This document shows positions 46,113-54,360 of a stretch of DNA of 64,000 nt, in pieces (the stretch's first letter is position 1; each line of letters starts with the position of its first letter). The stretch is from Vibrio neptunius (GTDB lineage Bacteria; Pseudomonadota; Gammaproteobacteria; Enterobacterales; Vibrionaceae), in contig NZ_JXXU01000047.1 of assembly GCF_000967495.1 (NCBI RefSeq), positions 81,910 to 145,909 of the forward strand. Direction: 5' to 3'. The notes under the pieces were generated by a model, which saw only the letters and a program-made list of their open reading frames with translations, was not told the DNA's origin and did not search any database. The translations under genes and the position numbers were made by a program.

Positions 46113-46931
46113 CTACCTCACTCTCTTTGCGGGCTCACTATTATAAGCACGATGAAGGCGTGAAATAAGTTGGTCAGAGTCAGAGAAGAGAGTGGATGCA
46201 ATTTGACAAACACGAATACCTGGCGACCATGAATTCATCACAGCAGCCCCCTTTAGTTGTGAAAGTCGACTAAGGGTGATTGGCTCGCTACGTTGTGGAA
46301 CCTTAAGTTGACTCAACTGTCGTTGAACCATGGCCATCATTGTGCCTTGGAGCATGCGTGCTTGTGGCCAGATGATGCTTTCGCCATCCCAAAAAGCCAG
46401 ATTCCATATCGTGCCTTCGCTCAGATAACCCTCAGTATTGAGAAAGACAGCGTCATCAAAGCCCTGTCGGACAGCTTGATGTAAGTAATAGGTCTTGCCT
46501 ATTTCACCAACATGTTTGATTTCAGCAAGTGGTCTGTCATGGTCGATTACCGCTAAACGAAGTGGGCCTGCGGGCCCGTTCTCTGCTGGAGCCATTCGGA
46601 TCAGTACTCTGGGTTCGATGTCCATGCTATCGGTAGTAAACTCACCTCGGGGTGAATACATGGTCACCGAGAGTGAGTGATCGATAGGGCCACTTGCTAC
46701 TGCTGAGTGAATGTAAGACTGAACCACTTCATCGGCTAACGCTTTACCATAAAGCTCAAGAGAAGCGCGACGCAATCTGTCTAAATGCAAATCCAATCCC
46801 TTAATCATTTTGTTTCGCACCTGCAGTGCGGTGAAGTGAGCAAAACCAGAAAAGGCTAAGTGTGTTATCTCAGAACTTGGTATCGCTTGCCCATTTAAGA
46901 AAGTTTGATCGGTGAGGATTTTTGTCGTCAT
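46113..46931 (-). CDS. PLP-dependent class IV aminotransferase
   Basis: A 272-aa fold-type IV PLP enzyme (BCAT / D-amino-acid aminotransferase / ADC lyase superfamily). The catalytic Lys is in HVGEIGKTYYLHQAV and the PLP phosphate region is YLSEGTIWNLAFW, followed by MLQGTMMA. Substrate class is not clear from motifs. It diverges from the MerR gene, and their shared promoter region holds a perfect MerR-type dyad, so it is probably the regulated target. Confidence 0.82.
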   Translation of the reverse strand: MTTKILTDQTFLNGQAIPSSEITHLAFSGFAHFTALQVRNKMIKGLDLHLDRLRRASLELYGKALADEVVQSYIHSAVASGPIDHSLSVTMYSPRGEFTTDSMDIEPRVLIRMAPAENGPAGPLRLAVIDHDRPLAEIKHVGEIGKTYYLHQAVRQGFDDAVFLNTEGYLSEGTIWNLAFWDGESIIWPQARMLQGTMMAMVQRQLSQLKVPQRSEPITLSRLSQLKGAAVMNSWSPGIRVCQIASTLFSDSDQLISRLHRAYNSEPAKRVR

Positions 46932-46977
46932 AGGTTAAGCTCCTGATTGAATGAACTAAGTTGGGCGATTAGCATAA

Positions 46978-46999
46978 ACCCTCACAGTGCTGTGAGGGT
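46978..46999. promoter_or_regulatory. MerR-type operator
   Basis: ACCCTCACAG and CTGTGAGGGT are perfect inverted arms with a 2-nt centre. The dyad lies 12 bp before the MerR GTG and 46 bp before the divergent aminotransferase start. Such dyads sit between overspaced -35/-10 elements in MerR-family promoters. Confidence 0.65.
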
Positions 47000-47011
47000 C
47001 AAGAGGTAAAA

Positions 47012-47365
47012 GTGAAAATAGGTGAGTTGTCTAAAAAAACGGGGGTGAGTATACGCATGCTGCGTTACTACGAAGAGCAAGGCTTGCTCAAGCCTAAGCG
47101 GACGGAGGCGGGTTATCGGGATTTCGATCACAAAGAAGTGCGCACATTAGAGCGAATCAAACTACTCAGCTCTGCAGGCATGACATTGGACACCATCTTG
47201 CTGTTTTTGCCATGTGTAAGAGGTGAAGAGCCTGTTTTCGAGCCTTGTGATGAGCTGAGAAGTCTTTTGCATCAACAAATTCGGATAGCAGACCAAAAGG
47301 CAGCGCAGCTTGCAGAAAGCCGTAAAATACTGGATGGTTTTTTATCCGAGATAGAAAGGCAATGA
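47012..47365 (+). CDS. MerR-family transcriptional regulator
   Basis: A 117-aa regulator with an N-terminal winged HTH (KIGELSKKTGVSIRMLRYYEEQGLLKPKR) and a coiled-coil dimer helix. A short C-terminal region has two cysteines (FLPCVRG, EPCDEL) that could sense metal or redox state, as inference. GTG start with AAGAGGT upstream. Divergent from the aminotransferase. Confidence 0.85.
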   Translation: MKIGELSKKTGVSIRMLRYYEEQGLLKPKRTEAGYRDFDHKEVRTLERIKLLSSAGMTLDTILLFLPCVRGEEPVFEPCDELRSLLHQQIRIADQKAAQLAESRKILDGFLSEIERQ

Positions 47366-47535
47366 TTGGGTAGGTCACTAATGACCTACCCATCATGGTT
47401 GCTTGGCTCAAAGGAGCTGGTGAAGCTTTAATTTACCCCTCTTTTCAGAATCTTAAAGGCAAAATGAACTTAAATTATTCGTGGTGTTCAAAAGGTACAG
47501 ATTTTCACTTTTTATATTAATTTCAAGGGATTGAG

Positions 47536-48441
47536 ATGAGCCTTATTCGGATAATTCTATTAATACCGCTGTTTATTGTTGGCGCCGCCAAAGCATCTTC
47601 CACCAGCCATGTTATCGAGCGACCAGATGGCTCTTCATTAACTTACTACCTCGCCAGAACGGCGCAAAATCCGAGTGATACCCTGTTGGTCATCATGCAG
47701 GGTTCTGACTGCAATAGCGTCTCCCATAGCACGACGATTAACGATCTGTTTTCTCAAACGCTGCCAGAGGCTGATTTACTCACGGTAGAGAAATATGGGC
47801 TAAACCGAGCGATCAGATGGAATCCCGATGGCGATAGCCCCGATTGCCCGACAGCCTACATTCAAAAGGACTCACCGACACAGCGCGCGGCAGACTACCG
47901 ACAAGTGCTCAAAAAGCTCGAGAGTAATTATGAGCACATTATTGTGCTTGGCGGGAGTGAAGGGGCCGTGGTTGCCGCCATGGTAGCGTCACAAGTTCCA
48001 TCGGTTGATACCTTAGTGTCTCTGAACGCTGGTGGACGCTTCTTCGTCGATGATGTTCTCTACAATATGGAGCAAACCATGCCACCGGAAGCCTTGCTGG
48101 AAGCAAAGAATGGTTTCTTGGGTTTTCAGCAGGCCGTGGTGAGCGCTGAAACGATGGACATCAATATGAGCTCCCATGGGTTTGTTTGGTGGAAAGAGAT
48201 GCTGACGTTAGACCAAAGGTCGATACTGGAACGCGTTAGTGCCGACACGCTGATTTTGCAATCAGAGCGAGACATTAACGTTTCACCTGAGCAGTCAATA
48301 CGACAAGCAGAACAGCTGATGCAGTCACGTTCGAACGTGTCGTTTATGCTACTCGCTGGTTTGGATCACGCCTTTAAAAACCAGCGAGGAGAAAGTGAGA
48401 CATCAAGCGTTATCAAACAGATTCAAGCATGGCTGGAGTAA
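47536..48441 (+). CDS. Exported alpha/beta hydrolase
   Basis: A 301-aa protein with a signal peptide (cleavage near AAKA) and an alpha/beta hydrolase fold: nucleophile Ser in GGSEGAV, acid Asp in SERDINVS, His in LDHAFKN. An early SDCNSVSH motif with Cys may form a disulfide with PDCPT. Probably a periplasmic esterase or peptidase-like hydrolase; substrate unknown. Confidence 0.75.
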   Translation: MSLIRIILLIPLFIVGAAKASSTSHVIERPDGSSLTYYLARTAQNPSDTLLVIMQGSDCNSVSHSTTINDLFSQTLPEADLLTVEKYGLNRAIRWNPDGDSPDCPTAYIQKDSPTQRAADYRQVLKKLESNYEHIIVLGGSEGAVVAAMVASQVPSVDTLVSLNAGGRFFVDDVLYNMEQTMPPEALLEAKNGFLGFQQAVVSAETMDINMSSHGFVWWKEMLTLDQRSILERVSADTLILQSERDINVSPEQSIRQAEQLMQSRSNVSFMLLAGLDHAFKNQRGESETSSVIKQIQAWLE

Positions 48442-48524
48442 ATCTAGCTAGCACAGTGCAATGACATACCATCAAGGGGCGTGATACTCTGCGCCTTAAT
48501 ACCTTTTTATTCAAGGAGATAAGG

Positions 48525-48875
48525 TTGTTCGATTTGCTCAAGAAAGTGGTTTTGATTAATCTCACTGCGGCGCTTGCTGTGGTAGTACTAGCCCAGTTTG
48601 TTCCTTTTTTTGCGACCACTCAGTTGGTCGATTTTCTGTTCTTTGTTGTCATCGTAATATGGATCTTAGCCAAACTGATGTGGGAAGGGGGGATCCACAG
48701 CAAGACGACGCGGCTAGATGATGCCAAAACCGATAAAGTCTACAAAATGGTTCAAGGGCATGATTTCGAGAAAGATCAACGTGAGCATTATCGTGCCAAC
48801 TATCAAACCGGTTTGGTGTTGTTTGTCGCTGGTCTACCGGCCTTGGTCGCTTGTCTCGTCCTTCAGTGGCTATAA
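48525..48875 (+). CDS. Small membrane protein, 116 aa
   Basis: Three hydrophobic segments (residues ~8-28, 33-51 and 95-114) around a charged cytoplasmic or periplasmic loop (DDAKTDKVYKMVQGHDFEKDQREHYRANYQ). TTG start supported by a strong AAGGAGATAAGG. No family recognised. Confidence 0.6.
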   Translation: MFDLLKKVVLINLTAALAVVVLAQFVPFFATTQLVDFLFFVVIVIWILAKLMWEGGIHSKTTRLDDAKTDKVYKMVQGHDFEKDQREHYRANYQTGLVLFVAGLPALVACLVLQWL

Positions 48876-48990
48876 GCCTCAGCTCAACGATAGCGTCAAC
48901 CACGTTTATGATGCTCTGTGTATTCGGTTTGCTTTGATTGTAGTGCCTGCGGCACAATGGCACCGATGAGTTAACCGCGTGACTCACCAT

Positions 48991-49554
48991 TCAACGCGGT
49001 GTTTGGCACTCAAGCTGATGTAAAATCTTGACACTGTTCTTTATGGTTTCTGCGCTTTCGCCTGTCATATAAGTGGTGGTAATGGCGCCTTCTTTTAGTA
49101 AACAGATGGCATTGAGCAACTCTTCTGAACCCTCACTTAACTTACTTTGTATCAATTGGCGCACTTCCGCTTTGTGGAAACGACAATAGCGCGATATCTC
49201 ACTGTTCGCGTTATGGAACTCAGCTGAAGTATTAATAAAGAAACACCCATTGAATTTGCTTAATTCTGGCTCTTCACTGTTAAACCAGCTTTCTAAAGAC
49301 GCAAACAGGGTGTCGATTAATTCGCGGTTGTTGGCCGTATTTTCAAGCTTCGACTTTAGCCATTGCATAAAGGTTCGGTGCCTCCTCTCCAATGCCTTAA
49401 GTATTAACTCTTCTTTGCTGCTGAAGTGGCTGTATAACGTCTTTTTCGCCACACCAGAAACCTTAATAACTTCATTGACCCCAATGGAATGAATGCCGTG
49501 TTGGTAAAACAGCTCTAACGCTGTGCTTAATAGTAAGTCTCGCTTCTTGCTCAT
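48991..49554 (-). CDS. TetR-family transcriptional regulator
   Basis: A 187-aa repressor with N-terminal HTH (LLSTALELFYQHGIHSIGVNEVIKVSGVAKKTLYSHFSSKEEL) and a helical ligand domain. It resembles the AcrR/YxaF-like subgroup. It is divergent from the HPP gene, with two matching palindromes in between, so it probably controls both. Confidence 0.87.
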   Translation of the reverse strand: MSKKRDLLLSTALELFYQHGIHSIGVNEVIKVSGVAKKTLYSHFSSKEELILKALERRHRTFMQWLKSKLENTANNRELIDTLFASLESWFNSEEPELSKFNGCFFINTSAEFHNANSEISRYCRFHKAEVRQLIQSKLSEGSEELLNAICLLKEGAITTTYMTGESAETIKNSVKILHQLECQTPR

Positions 49555-49593
49555 AAAGACGCCTCAAAATCTAACCGATGTATATTGACAGGG

Positions 49594-49638
49594 GTAGACC
49601 GATCTGTCTACCATAAAAAAGTAGACAAGTCGGTCTAC
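49594..49638. promoter_or_regulatory. Double TetR operator and promoter
   Basis: Two palindromes of the form GTAGAC-N6-GTCTAC: GTAGACCGATCTGTCTAC (49594-49611) and GTAGACAAGTCGGTCTAC (49621-49638), 27 bp centre to centre. TTGACA (49585) and TACCAT (49609) form a promoter overlapping the first site. A repressor bound here would block the HPP gene. Confidence 0.75.
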
Positions 49639-49653
49639 TTTTGTGAGGTATTT

Positions 49654-50106
49654 ATGAATCAGTATGTATCGGCATTAATTGCCGGTGTTGGAGCAGCGGT
49701 TACTCTTGGTCTTCTTTTGATGGCGCAAACTAATATGGAAAGTACAGTGTTGGTGATGGCGCCATTTGGAGCGACAGCTGTCCTTGTGTTTGGATTGCCA
49801 CAGAGTCCGCTTGCTCAACCGAAAAATGTCATTTTTGGTCATTTGATCACTGCAAGTATTGGTATCCTGTTCTTTCAGTATATGGGGAGTTCTCCAGTCA
49901 GTTTAGCGATGGCAACAGGGCTCGGTATCACCTGCATGTTAATCTCTAAAACGACCCATCCGCCAGCAGGAGCCAACCCACTTTTAATTATGTTGGCAGG
50001 TCATGGCTGGTCATTTTTAGTGACACCTGTTTTGGTTGGTACCGTCGTGATAGTTTTGATGGGCAAGGGACTGCAAAAAATTCAACAATACCCCTTTAAA
50101 CCCTAA
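49654..50106 (+). CDS. HPP family membrane protein
   Basis: A 150-aa protein with four transmembrane helices and the diagnostic motif THPPAGANPLL (the HPP signature), plus APFGATAVLVFGLPQSPLAQPKN. Some HPP proteins of cyanobacteria and plastids act in nitrite transport. The function here is unproven. The ATG at 49654 has GAGGT upstream; a TTG/ATG farther upstream would run through the operators. Confidence 0.85.
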   Translation: MNQYVSALIAGVGAAVTLGLLLMAQTNMESTVLVMAPFGATAVLVFGLPQSPLAQPKNVIFGHLITASIGILFFQYMGSSPVSLAMATGLGITCMLISKTTHPPAGANPLLIMLAGHGWSFLVTPVLVGTVVIVLMGKGLQKIQQYPFKP

Positions 50107-50292
50107 CCAAGCCTTGGCGTGATCACTTACGTTTGGTATCGACGTGTTAAATAGGCGTTAAATATTGCGGCGCAGATGGTTGGATAGATGAATAGTCAGA
50201 GAGCTGATGTTTTGCATATAAAAAAGCGATGAAACATAGTAAATTACCCAGTCTTTTATATGAATTCAGTGTTAGCAAGGATAAATGAAATA

Positions 50293-50712
50293 ATGAGCTT
50301 ACCTAAAAATGATGGCCTCACCGTCGGTTTTAAAAGCAATAAACAGGCAAGGTGGTACCTTAAGTTAGCGTTTGCCATTTTGTTACTGCCGCTTGTTGTG
50401 ATGGCTTTTTGCCACTTGTTTTTTCCAGTGAAGTTTCATCTGTATGCGTTTGCTAATGAGGTGAATGTGCCGATGCTGTACGCCATCAACGGTCTGTCTG
50501 CAGTTCTCGGGCTCTTAATACTGAAAGAAAAAGTTTGGGCGGCGGCTTTGGTACTTTTCCTTATTGGTGCGAAAGCCATCGCTTTTTATGCCCTCGAAGG
50601 CCAGACAACAAGTGGACTTGCAATCGCGCAATTCTTGTTGTTAATCAATGCGTTTAGAGCGACTAGCTTTTTACAAACGAATCCAGAAGCAGAAGTTTCT
50701 AGGGCTATCTAG
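50293..50712 (+). CDS. Small membrane protein, 139 aa
   Basis: Four hydrophobic helices after a polar start (MSLPKNDGLTVGFKSNKQARWY). No family recognised. The ATG at 50293 has AAGGAT 11 nt upstream; an ATG at 50260 would add 11 residues without a Shine-Dalgarno. Confidence 0.5.
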   Translation: MSLPKNDGLTVGFKSNKQARWYLKLAFAILLLPLVVMAFCHLFFPVKFHLYAFANEVNVPMLYAINGLSAVLGLLILKEKVWAAALVLFLIGAKAIAFYALEGQTTSGLAIAQFLLLINAFRATSFLQTNPEAEVSRAI

Positions 50713-50896
50713 ACAACCTGTCTAGCGAATCAAATTCGATGAAAAGCACATTCTTCCTTACCTTATCATAGTGGCTATTAATTAATATTTATCAGTAAGT
50801 TAATGTCAAACTATGATAGATGAATGTGCTTGTATTGTTAACAATAGCGATTCGAGTAACATCCATCTATTACAATGTTCAAATTAGGTTCTGCAA

Positions 50897-51247
50897 ATGA
50901 AAAATATAATCAAGGTATCTCTGTTTTTAGCCAGCGTTTGCTTATCAACGAGTGCGATATCTGAGACTAAGTCTGCGGGTCAGTGGACAACACCTTCTAA
51001 AGTGGTTTCTGTTCAAATTCACGATAACTCAATATTTGCGATTACCACTGAGACTACTGATAACACCTCAGCGGGATGTGCGAGTTCAAACGGATATTAT
51101 TGGTGGCCTTCTACCGACCACCTATCCAAAGAAATATACTCATCAGCGTTGGCAGCCTATGCAGCGGGAAAGAGAGTATCAGTCGTCTACGCCGATGAAT
51201 GTAACTTGAAGTCAAAAAGGTTGACTCATTTGATCGTGAAGGATTGA
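50897..51247 (+). CDS. Small secreted protein, possibly OB-fold (SubB-like)
   Basis: A 116-aa exported protein (signal cleaved near SAISE). The mature ~94 residues have two cysteines and alternating strands, then a helix (EIYSSALAAYAAGKRVSVVYADEC). The order of a WT...VVSVQIHDNSIFAI strand pair, a CAS...WW segment and the helix with AGKRVSV resembles the B subunit of subtilase cytotoxin and related small secreted proteins of marine bacteria. No toxin A subunit is present. Family assignment is tentative. Confidence 0.5.
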   Translation: MKNIIKVSLFLASVCLSTSAISETKSAGQWTTPSKVVSVQIHDNSIFAITTETTDNTSAGCASSNGYYWWPSTDHLSKEIYSSALAAYAAGKRVSVVYADECNLKSKRLTHLIVKD

Positions 51248-51395
51248 TGGAACAACCCTTCAAAGAACAGGCCACCAACACGTTATAATTTGGCTTTGCT
51301 ATGGTCGGGTTTTCGTTCTAGGTGGTAATTTGTGCACAGCGTTGGTATATCCGACGCTGTATGTTGGTTTCAATGTTTTAGATTGGTGGTATTTA

Positions 51396-51803
51396 ATGAG
51401 TGTAATACATAAAGGGTCATGCCTTTGCGGTGAAGTCAGGTTTGAAGTTGACGGTGAATTTGAAAGTTTTTTCATGTGCCACTGTCAATACTGCCGTAAA
51501 GATACGGGTTCAGCGCATGCTTCTAACTTGTTTTCGTCTAGCGCCGTCCTAACGTGGATATCAGGCGAAAACCACATCAAGACCTACAGTTTGCCATCAA
51601 CAAGGCATGTGAAGAGCTTTTGTTCGAATTGTGGCTCTGCGCTACCAACGGTGCAAATGGAGGGGGCGTTTATCGCGGTACCTGCGGGGAGTATGGACAC
51701 AAAAGTCTCCAACAAGCCAAACGCTCACATATTTGTTGCTAGCAAGGCAGAGTGGGACCAAGACTTAGACAAGGTTCCGATGATAGAAGGGTTACCAGGT
51801 TAA
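51396..51803 (+). CDS. GFA (CENP-V-like) zinc protein
   Basis: A 135-aa protein of the glutathione-dependent formaldehyde-activating (GFA/CENP-V) family: zinc cysteines in GSCLCGEVRF, CHCQYCRKDTG and FCSNCGSALP. Despite the name, the family rarely has proven formaldehyde activity. The ATG at 51396 gives the standard family start (MSVIHKGSCLCGEV); a GTG/ATG upstream is less likely. Confidence 0.85.
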   Translation: MSVIHKGSCLCGEVRFEVDGEFESFFMCHCQYCRKDTGSAHASNLFSSSAVLTWISGENHIKTYSLPSTRHVKSFCSNCGSALPTVQMEGAFIAVPAGSMDTKVSNKPNAHIFVASKAEWDQDLDKVPMIEGLPG

Positions 51804-51843
51804 ACTCAGAAATCTTCCACCGTTGGCTGTGACAACGAATAAC

Positions 51844-51889
51844 TTGACACAATGACAACAGGCTTACATTATGTAAGCCTGTTGTCATT
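51844..51889 (+). promoter_or_regulatory. Promoter with very large palindromic operator (MarR target)
   Basis: TTGACA (51844-51849), a 17-bp spacer and CATTAT (51867-51872) form a promoter. A perfect palindrome with 19-nt arms (AATGACAACAGGCTTACAT and its inverse, one central T) spans 51851-51889 and covers the spacer, the -10 and the start-site region. The MarR protein encoded in the same transcript is the natural ligand. Confidence 0.75.
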
Positions 51890-51904
51890 ATTGTCGAGGT
51901 TAGC

Positions 51905-52525
51905 ATGAAAAAAGTTGTTCATTTAGCGGTTTATGATGGTATTTCTGACTGGGAATACGGTTATGTTGTGGCACATCTCAACTCTCCTGAGTTTCAAAAA
52001 CATCCCCAGACTTACGAAATCAAAACCGTAGGCCGAACCGTAGAACCGATCAAAACCAAAGGCGGCATCACCCTATTGCCTGATATGGTGCTTAACGAGC
52101 TGAACTATGACCAAAGTGCAATGCTGATCTTGGCGGGATCCGAGAGTGCTGCCACTGGAGGAATCGATGACTTCGTCCACAAGGCAAAAAGCTTTGTCGA
52201 GCATGGCATCTGTGTTGCTGCTATCTGTGGGGCGACGGCGGCCTTAGCCAAAAGTGGGTTGTTAGACGATGTGGCACATACCAGTAATGCCAAAGAGTTT
52301 TTAGCCATGACAGGTTATGCTGGAAGCCAACACTATGTTGAAACCCCGGCCGTTTCAAGCGAATACATCATTACTGCCAGTGGTATTGAGCCAGTGGCTT
52401 TTGCCGTAGAAATATTCCGTAAGCTTGAAATCTATTCAGACGACATGCTGAATGCTTGGATAAAGCTGTTTGGAGAAAAAGATCTGGCTGGCTTTTATGA
52501 GTTGATGGAGTCCAACGCCCAATGA
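51905..52525 (+). CDS. DJ-1/PfpI-family glutamine amidotransferase-like protein
   Basis: A 206-aa class I GATase-like protein. The nucleophilic Cys elbow is AAICGATAAL. The acidic partner is in the N-terminal YDGISDWEYGYV segment, as in the YDL-type DJ-1 proteins that act as hydrolases, glyoxalase/deglycase-type enzymes or amidases. It is translationally coupled to marR by ATGA overlap and controlled from the palindromic promoter. Confidence 0.85.
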   Translation: MKKVVHLAVYDGISDWEYGYVVAHLNSPEFQKHPQTYEIKTVGRTVEPIKTKGGITLLPDMVLNELNYDQSAMLILAGSESAATGGIDDFVHKAKSFVEHGICVAAICGATAALAKSGLLDDVAHTSNAKEFLAMTGYAGSQHYVETPAVSSEYIITASGIEPVAFAVEIFRKLEIYSDDMLNAWIKLFGEKDLAGFYELMESNAQ

Positions 52526-52965
52526 GCGAAGCCAAACAGCACCTTAGTACACTGGCTCTGTCAGTATTTTCTTTACATGGTCACTTTCTATCAATTGCTG
52601 AAAGTATTGCCACTCAGGCTGGGCTTACCGCTACTCGCTGGCAGGTGCTGGGGGCCGTTGGCGACTCTGCGTTGACACAAGCCGAGATTGCGCGACAAAT
52701 GGGCATAACGCGCCAAAGTGTGCAAAGAACCAGCAAGCAGCTTATTGACGAGGGGTTACTCGAAACATTGGCCAACCCGTCGCATCGAAAAGCCATGCTC
52801 CTTCAGCCAACACAAGAAGGATATAAAGCGTTAGCCAAGCTGACACCGTTTCATAGCGCTTATGCGCAACAGCTCGTGGATGAATTAGGAGAAGATAAGC
52901 TGGCTAAAATGGCACAAGTCGCGTCTGAGCTGTCGGCAGCCATGGATAAGCTAAAAACCCTTTAG
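52522..52965 (+). CDS. MarR-family transcriptional regulator
   Basis: A 147-aa winged-HTH regulator (LTQAEIARQMGITRQSVQRTSKQLIDEGLLETLANPSHRKAMLLQPT). It overlaps the pfpI stop by 4 nt (ATGA), so it is the second gene of a two-gene operon and presumably autoregulates through the upstream palindrome. Confidence 0.87.
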   Translation: MSEAKQHLSTLALSVFSLHGHFLSIAESIATQAGLTATRWQVLGAVGDSALTQAEIARQMGITRQSVQRTSKQLIDEGLLETLANPSHRKAMLLQPTQEGYKALAKLTPFHSAYAQQLVDELGEDKLAKMAQVASELSAAMDKLKTL

Positions 52966-53014
52966 CTAGGGTGGGAAAATCACAGCAGGTGGTTGTCAGT
53001 ATCGCTATCAAAAC

Positions 53015-53108
53015 AAAAAGACGTCCGATGATGTCTTTTTCGTTTCTAGACGCACTCACAGCGACAGAGTGCGAGCAACGTATAAGCTTTTGGTGCCTGT
53101 CCCTAAGT
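53015..53108 (+). repeat. REP/RAYT-type repeat, copy 1, with marR terminator
   Basis: It starts with a terminator hairpin AAAAAGAC...GTCTTTTT (53015-53040), then CGTTTCTAGACGCACTCA, a small hairpin CGCACTC/GAGTGCG, and ends with TTTTGGTGCCTGTCCCTAAG. The same order is found at 63701-63820. The GGTGCCTGTCCCTAA end is typical of REP elements mobilised by IS200-like RAYT transposases in Vibrio. Confidence 0.6.
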
Positions 53109-53185
53109 GACCGTGTTTAACACCTTCGTAAGGTATATCAATACAATTAATTGGTATATCTATTAATAATTAAGATATTTAAAGT

Positions 53186-53425
53186 ATGACTAAGTGGATT
53201 GCTATTTTATTAGTTGTGATTGTATTCCCCATCGCAATGTTTTTGTCATTTACCGAAATACTGTTTTATTTGAAATACAACATCTCTATCGAGTGTGACC
53301 CTGATAATTACTTAACTGACATTGTCACGAGGACACTAGCAATATCCATCATTGGATACACTGTGTCCATTATTATAACGGTGTTTATTACTGTTAAAAT
53401 TAGACAATCAAACACAATAAAGTAA
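53186..53425 (+). CDS. Small hypothetical membrane protein, 79 aa
   Basis: Two hydrophobic helices (WIAILLVVIVFPIAMFLSF and LAISIIGYTVSIIITVFITV) around a short acidic loop. AT-rich codons, unlike the genes before it; no family recognised. It lies in the low-GC, IS-scarred stretch after the repeat. Confidence 0.4.
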   Translation: MTKWIAILLVVIVFPIAMFLSFTEILFYLKYNISIECDPDNYLTDIVTRTLAISIIGYTVSIIITVFITVKIRQSNTIK

Positions 53426-53447
53426 TCGGCTTGTTTCGTTCTTCACT

Positions 53448-53985
53448 ATGACAACTAGCGCTGTTGAACACATCAATTTGAGCCTCAATGACGCAATAAC
53501 TTATCGCCCATCAGTCTGTGACCGGCATTTTAGCGCGATATCCAAACCCTACAGCAAACTCTTGATAATTAATGTCCCAGCATTCTTAAAAAAACAATCA
53601 CATTTCAGACGCTTGGAAATAAAACGCTAATTGATGGCTCAGAGCTTACATTAACGGCAAGGAAGCAACACACATTGACATAGTCGTATGTGCCACAAGA
53701 ACTCGTCAGGAAAGTGTTCAACAGAGGGCAAAAGAGCCTTGGCTTCTTATACCCACATCCCCAACCATGTACTAAATAGCGCAAAAATAACGTGGTTATT
53801 AGACCAAAGAATACACATTGAAGAGTCGTTTCGATATTTGAAATATCCGGCTCATGGATTTGCACTATGTCACAATCCGACGCATTACCATCAACTAATC
53901 AACATGGTAGAACTCATAATATTCATGAAATTTATATCATTCACTTCATTTATTTGTTTTGTTGGATTTATTTTATTGGTGTCAT
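53448..53985 (+). pseudogene. Decayed IS4-family transposase
   Basis: Fragments of an IS4-type transposase are spread over several frames. The parts are LNDAITYRPSVCDRHFSA-like text, then TLIDGSELTLTARKQH, then KEPWLL, and at the end the DDE-region C-terminus DQRIHIEESFRYLKYPAHGFALCHN, which is the Y-(2)R-(3)E-(6)K signature. Stops and frameshifts interrupt every frame, so no active transposase can be made. No inverted ends were identified. Confidence 0.7.
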
Positions 53986-53987
53986 GA

Positions 53988-54360
53988 TTGGTTATGTAGT
54001 TAATTCGCATAATCACTAGCTAAGTCAAATGCAACGAACACAATCAAATGTCGAGCGATGCTAACTATATCAAGGCCTAGTAAGGAAGTGCGTGCTTATC
54101 GAAGATGCCGAACAGGTGAATCAAAATTCCACTCAGTGATAGTGGGATACCAACAGCGTAGCTCCATCTTTTGACCGAAAAATTAATGAAATGGCCTGAA
54201 TTCCTTGTCTGTTTATTCGTATTGTGAATAGTTTTTATGTGTCAAAAGAATTGGAATTAATAAAAAAAGATCATTGATAATAATATCCGATATCCATACA
54301 GAGAATGATTTCCAAGGAAATTATAAGTATTTGAAATACCAATAATGAGGAGAAAGTTAA
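53988..54360. promoter_or_regulatory. AT-rich region upstream of the tox-like operon
   Basis: These ~370 bp contain no gene. The segment before toxA is very AT-rich, with CATTGATAATAATATCC near 54273, similar in part to TTTGATAATTATAT upstream of the divergent ribD-like gene (complement of about 61950-61967). This could be a shared regulator site or -10-like sequence. A strong GAGGAG ribosome-binding site ends the region. Confidence 0.35.
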
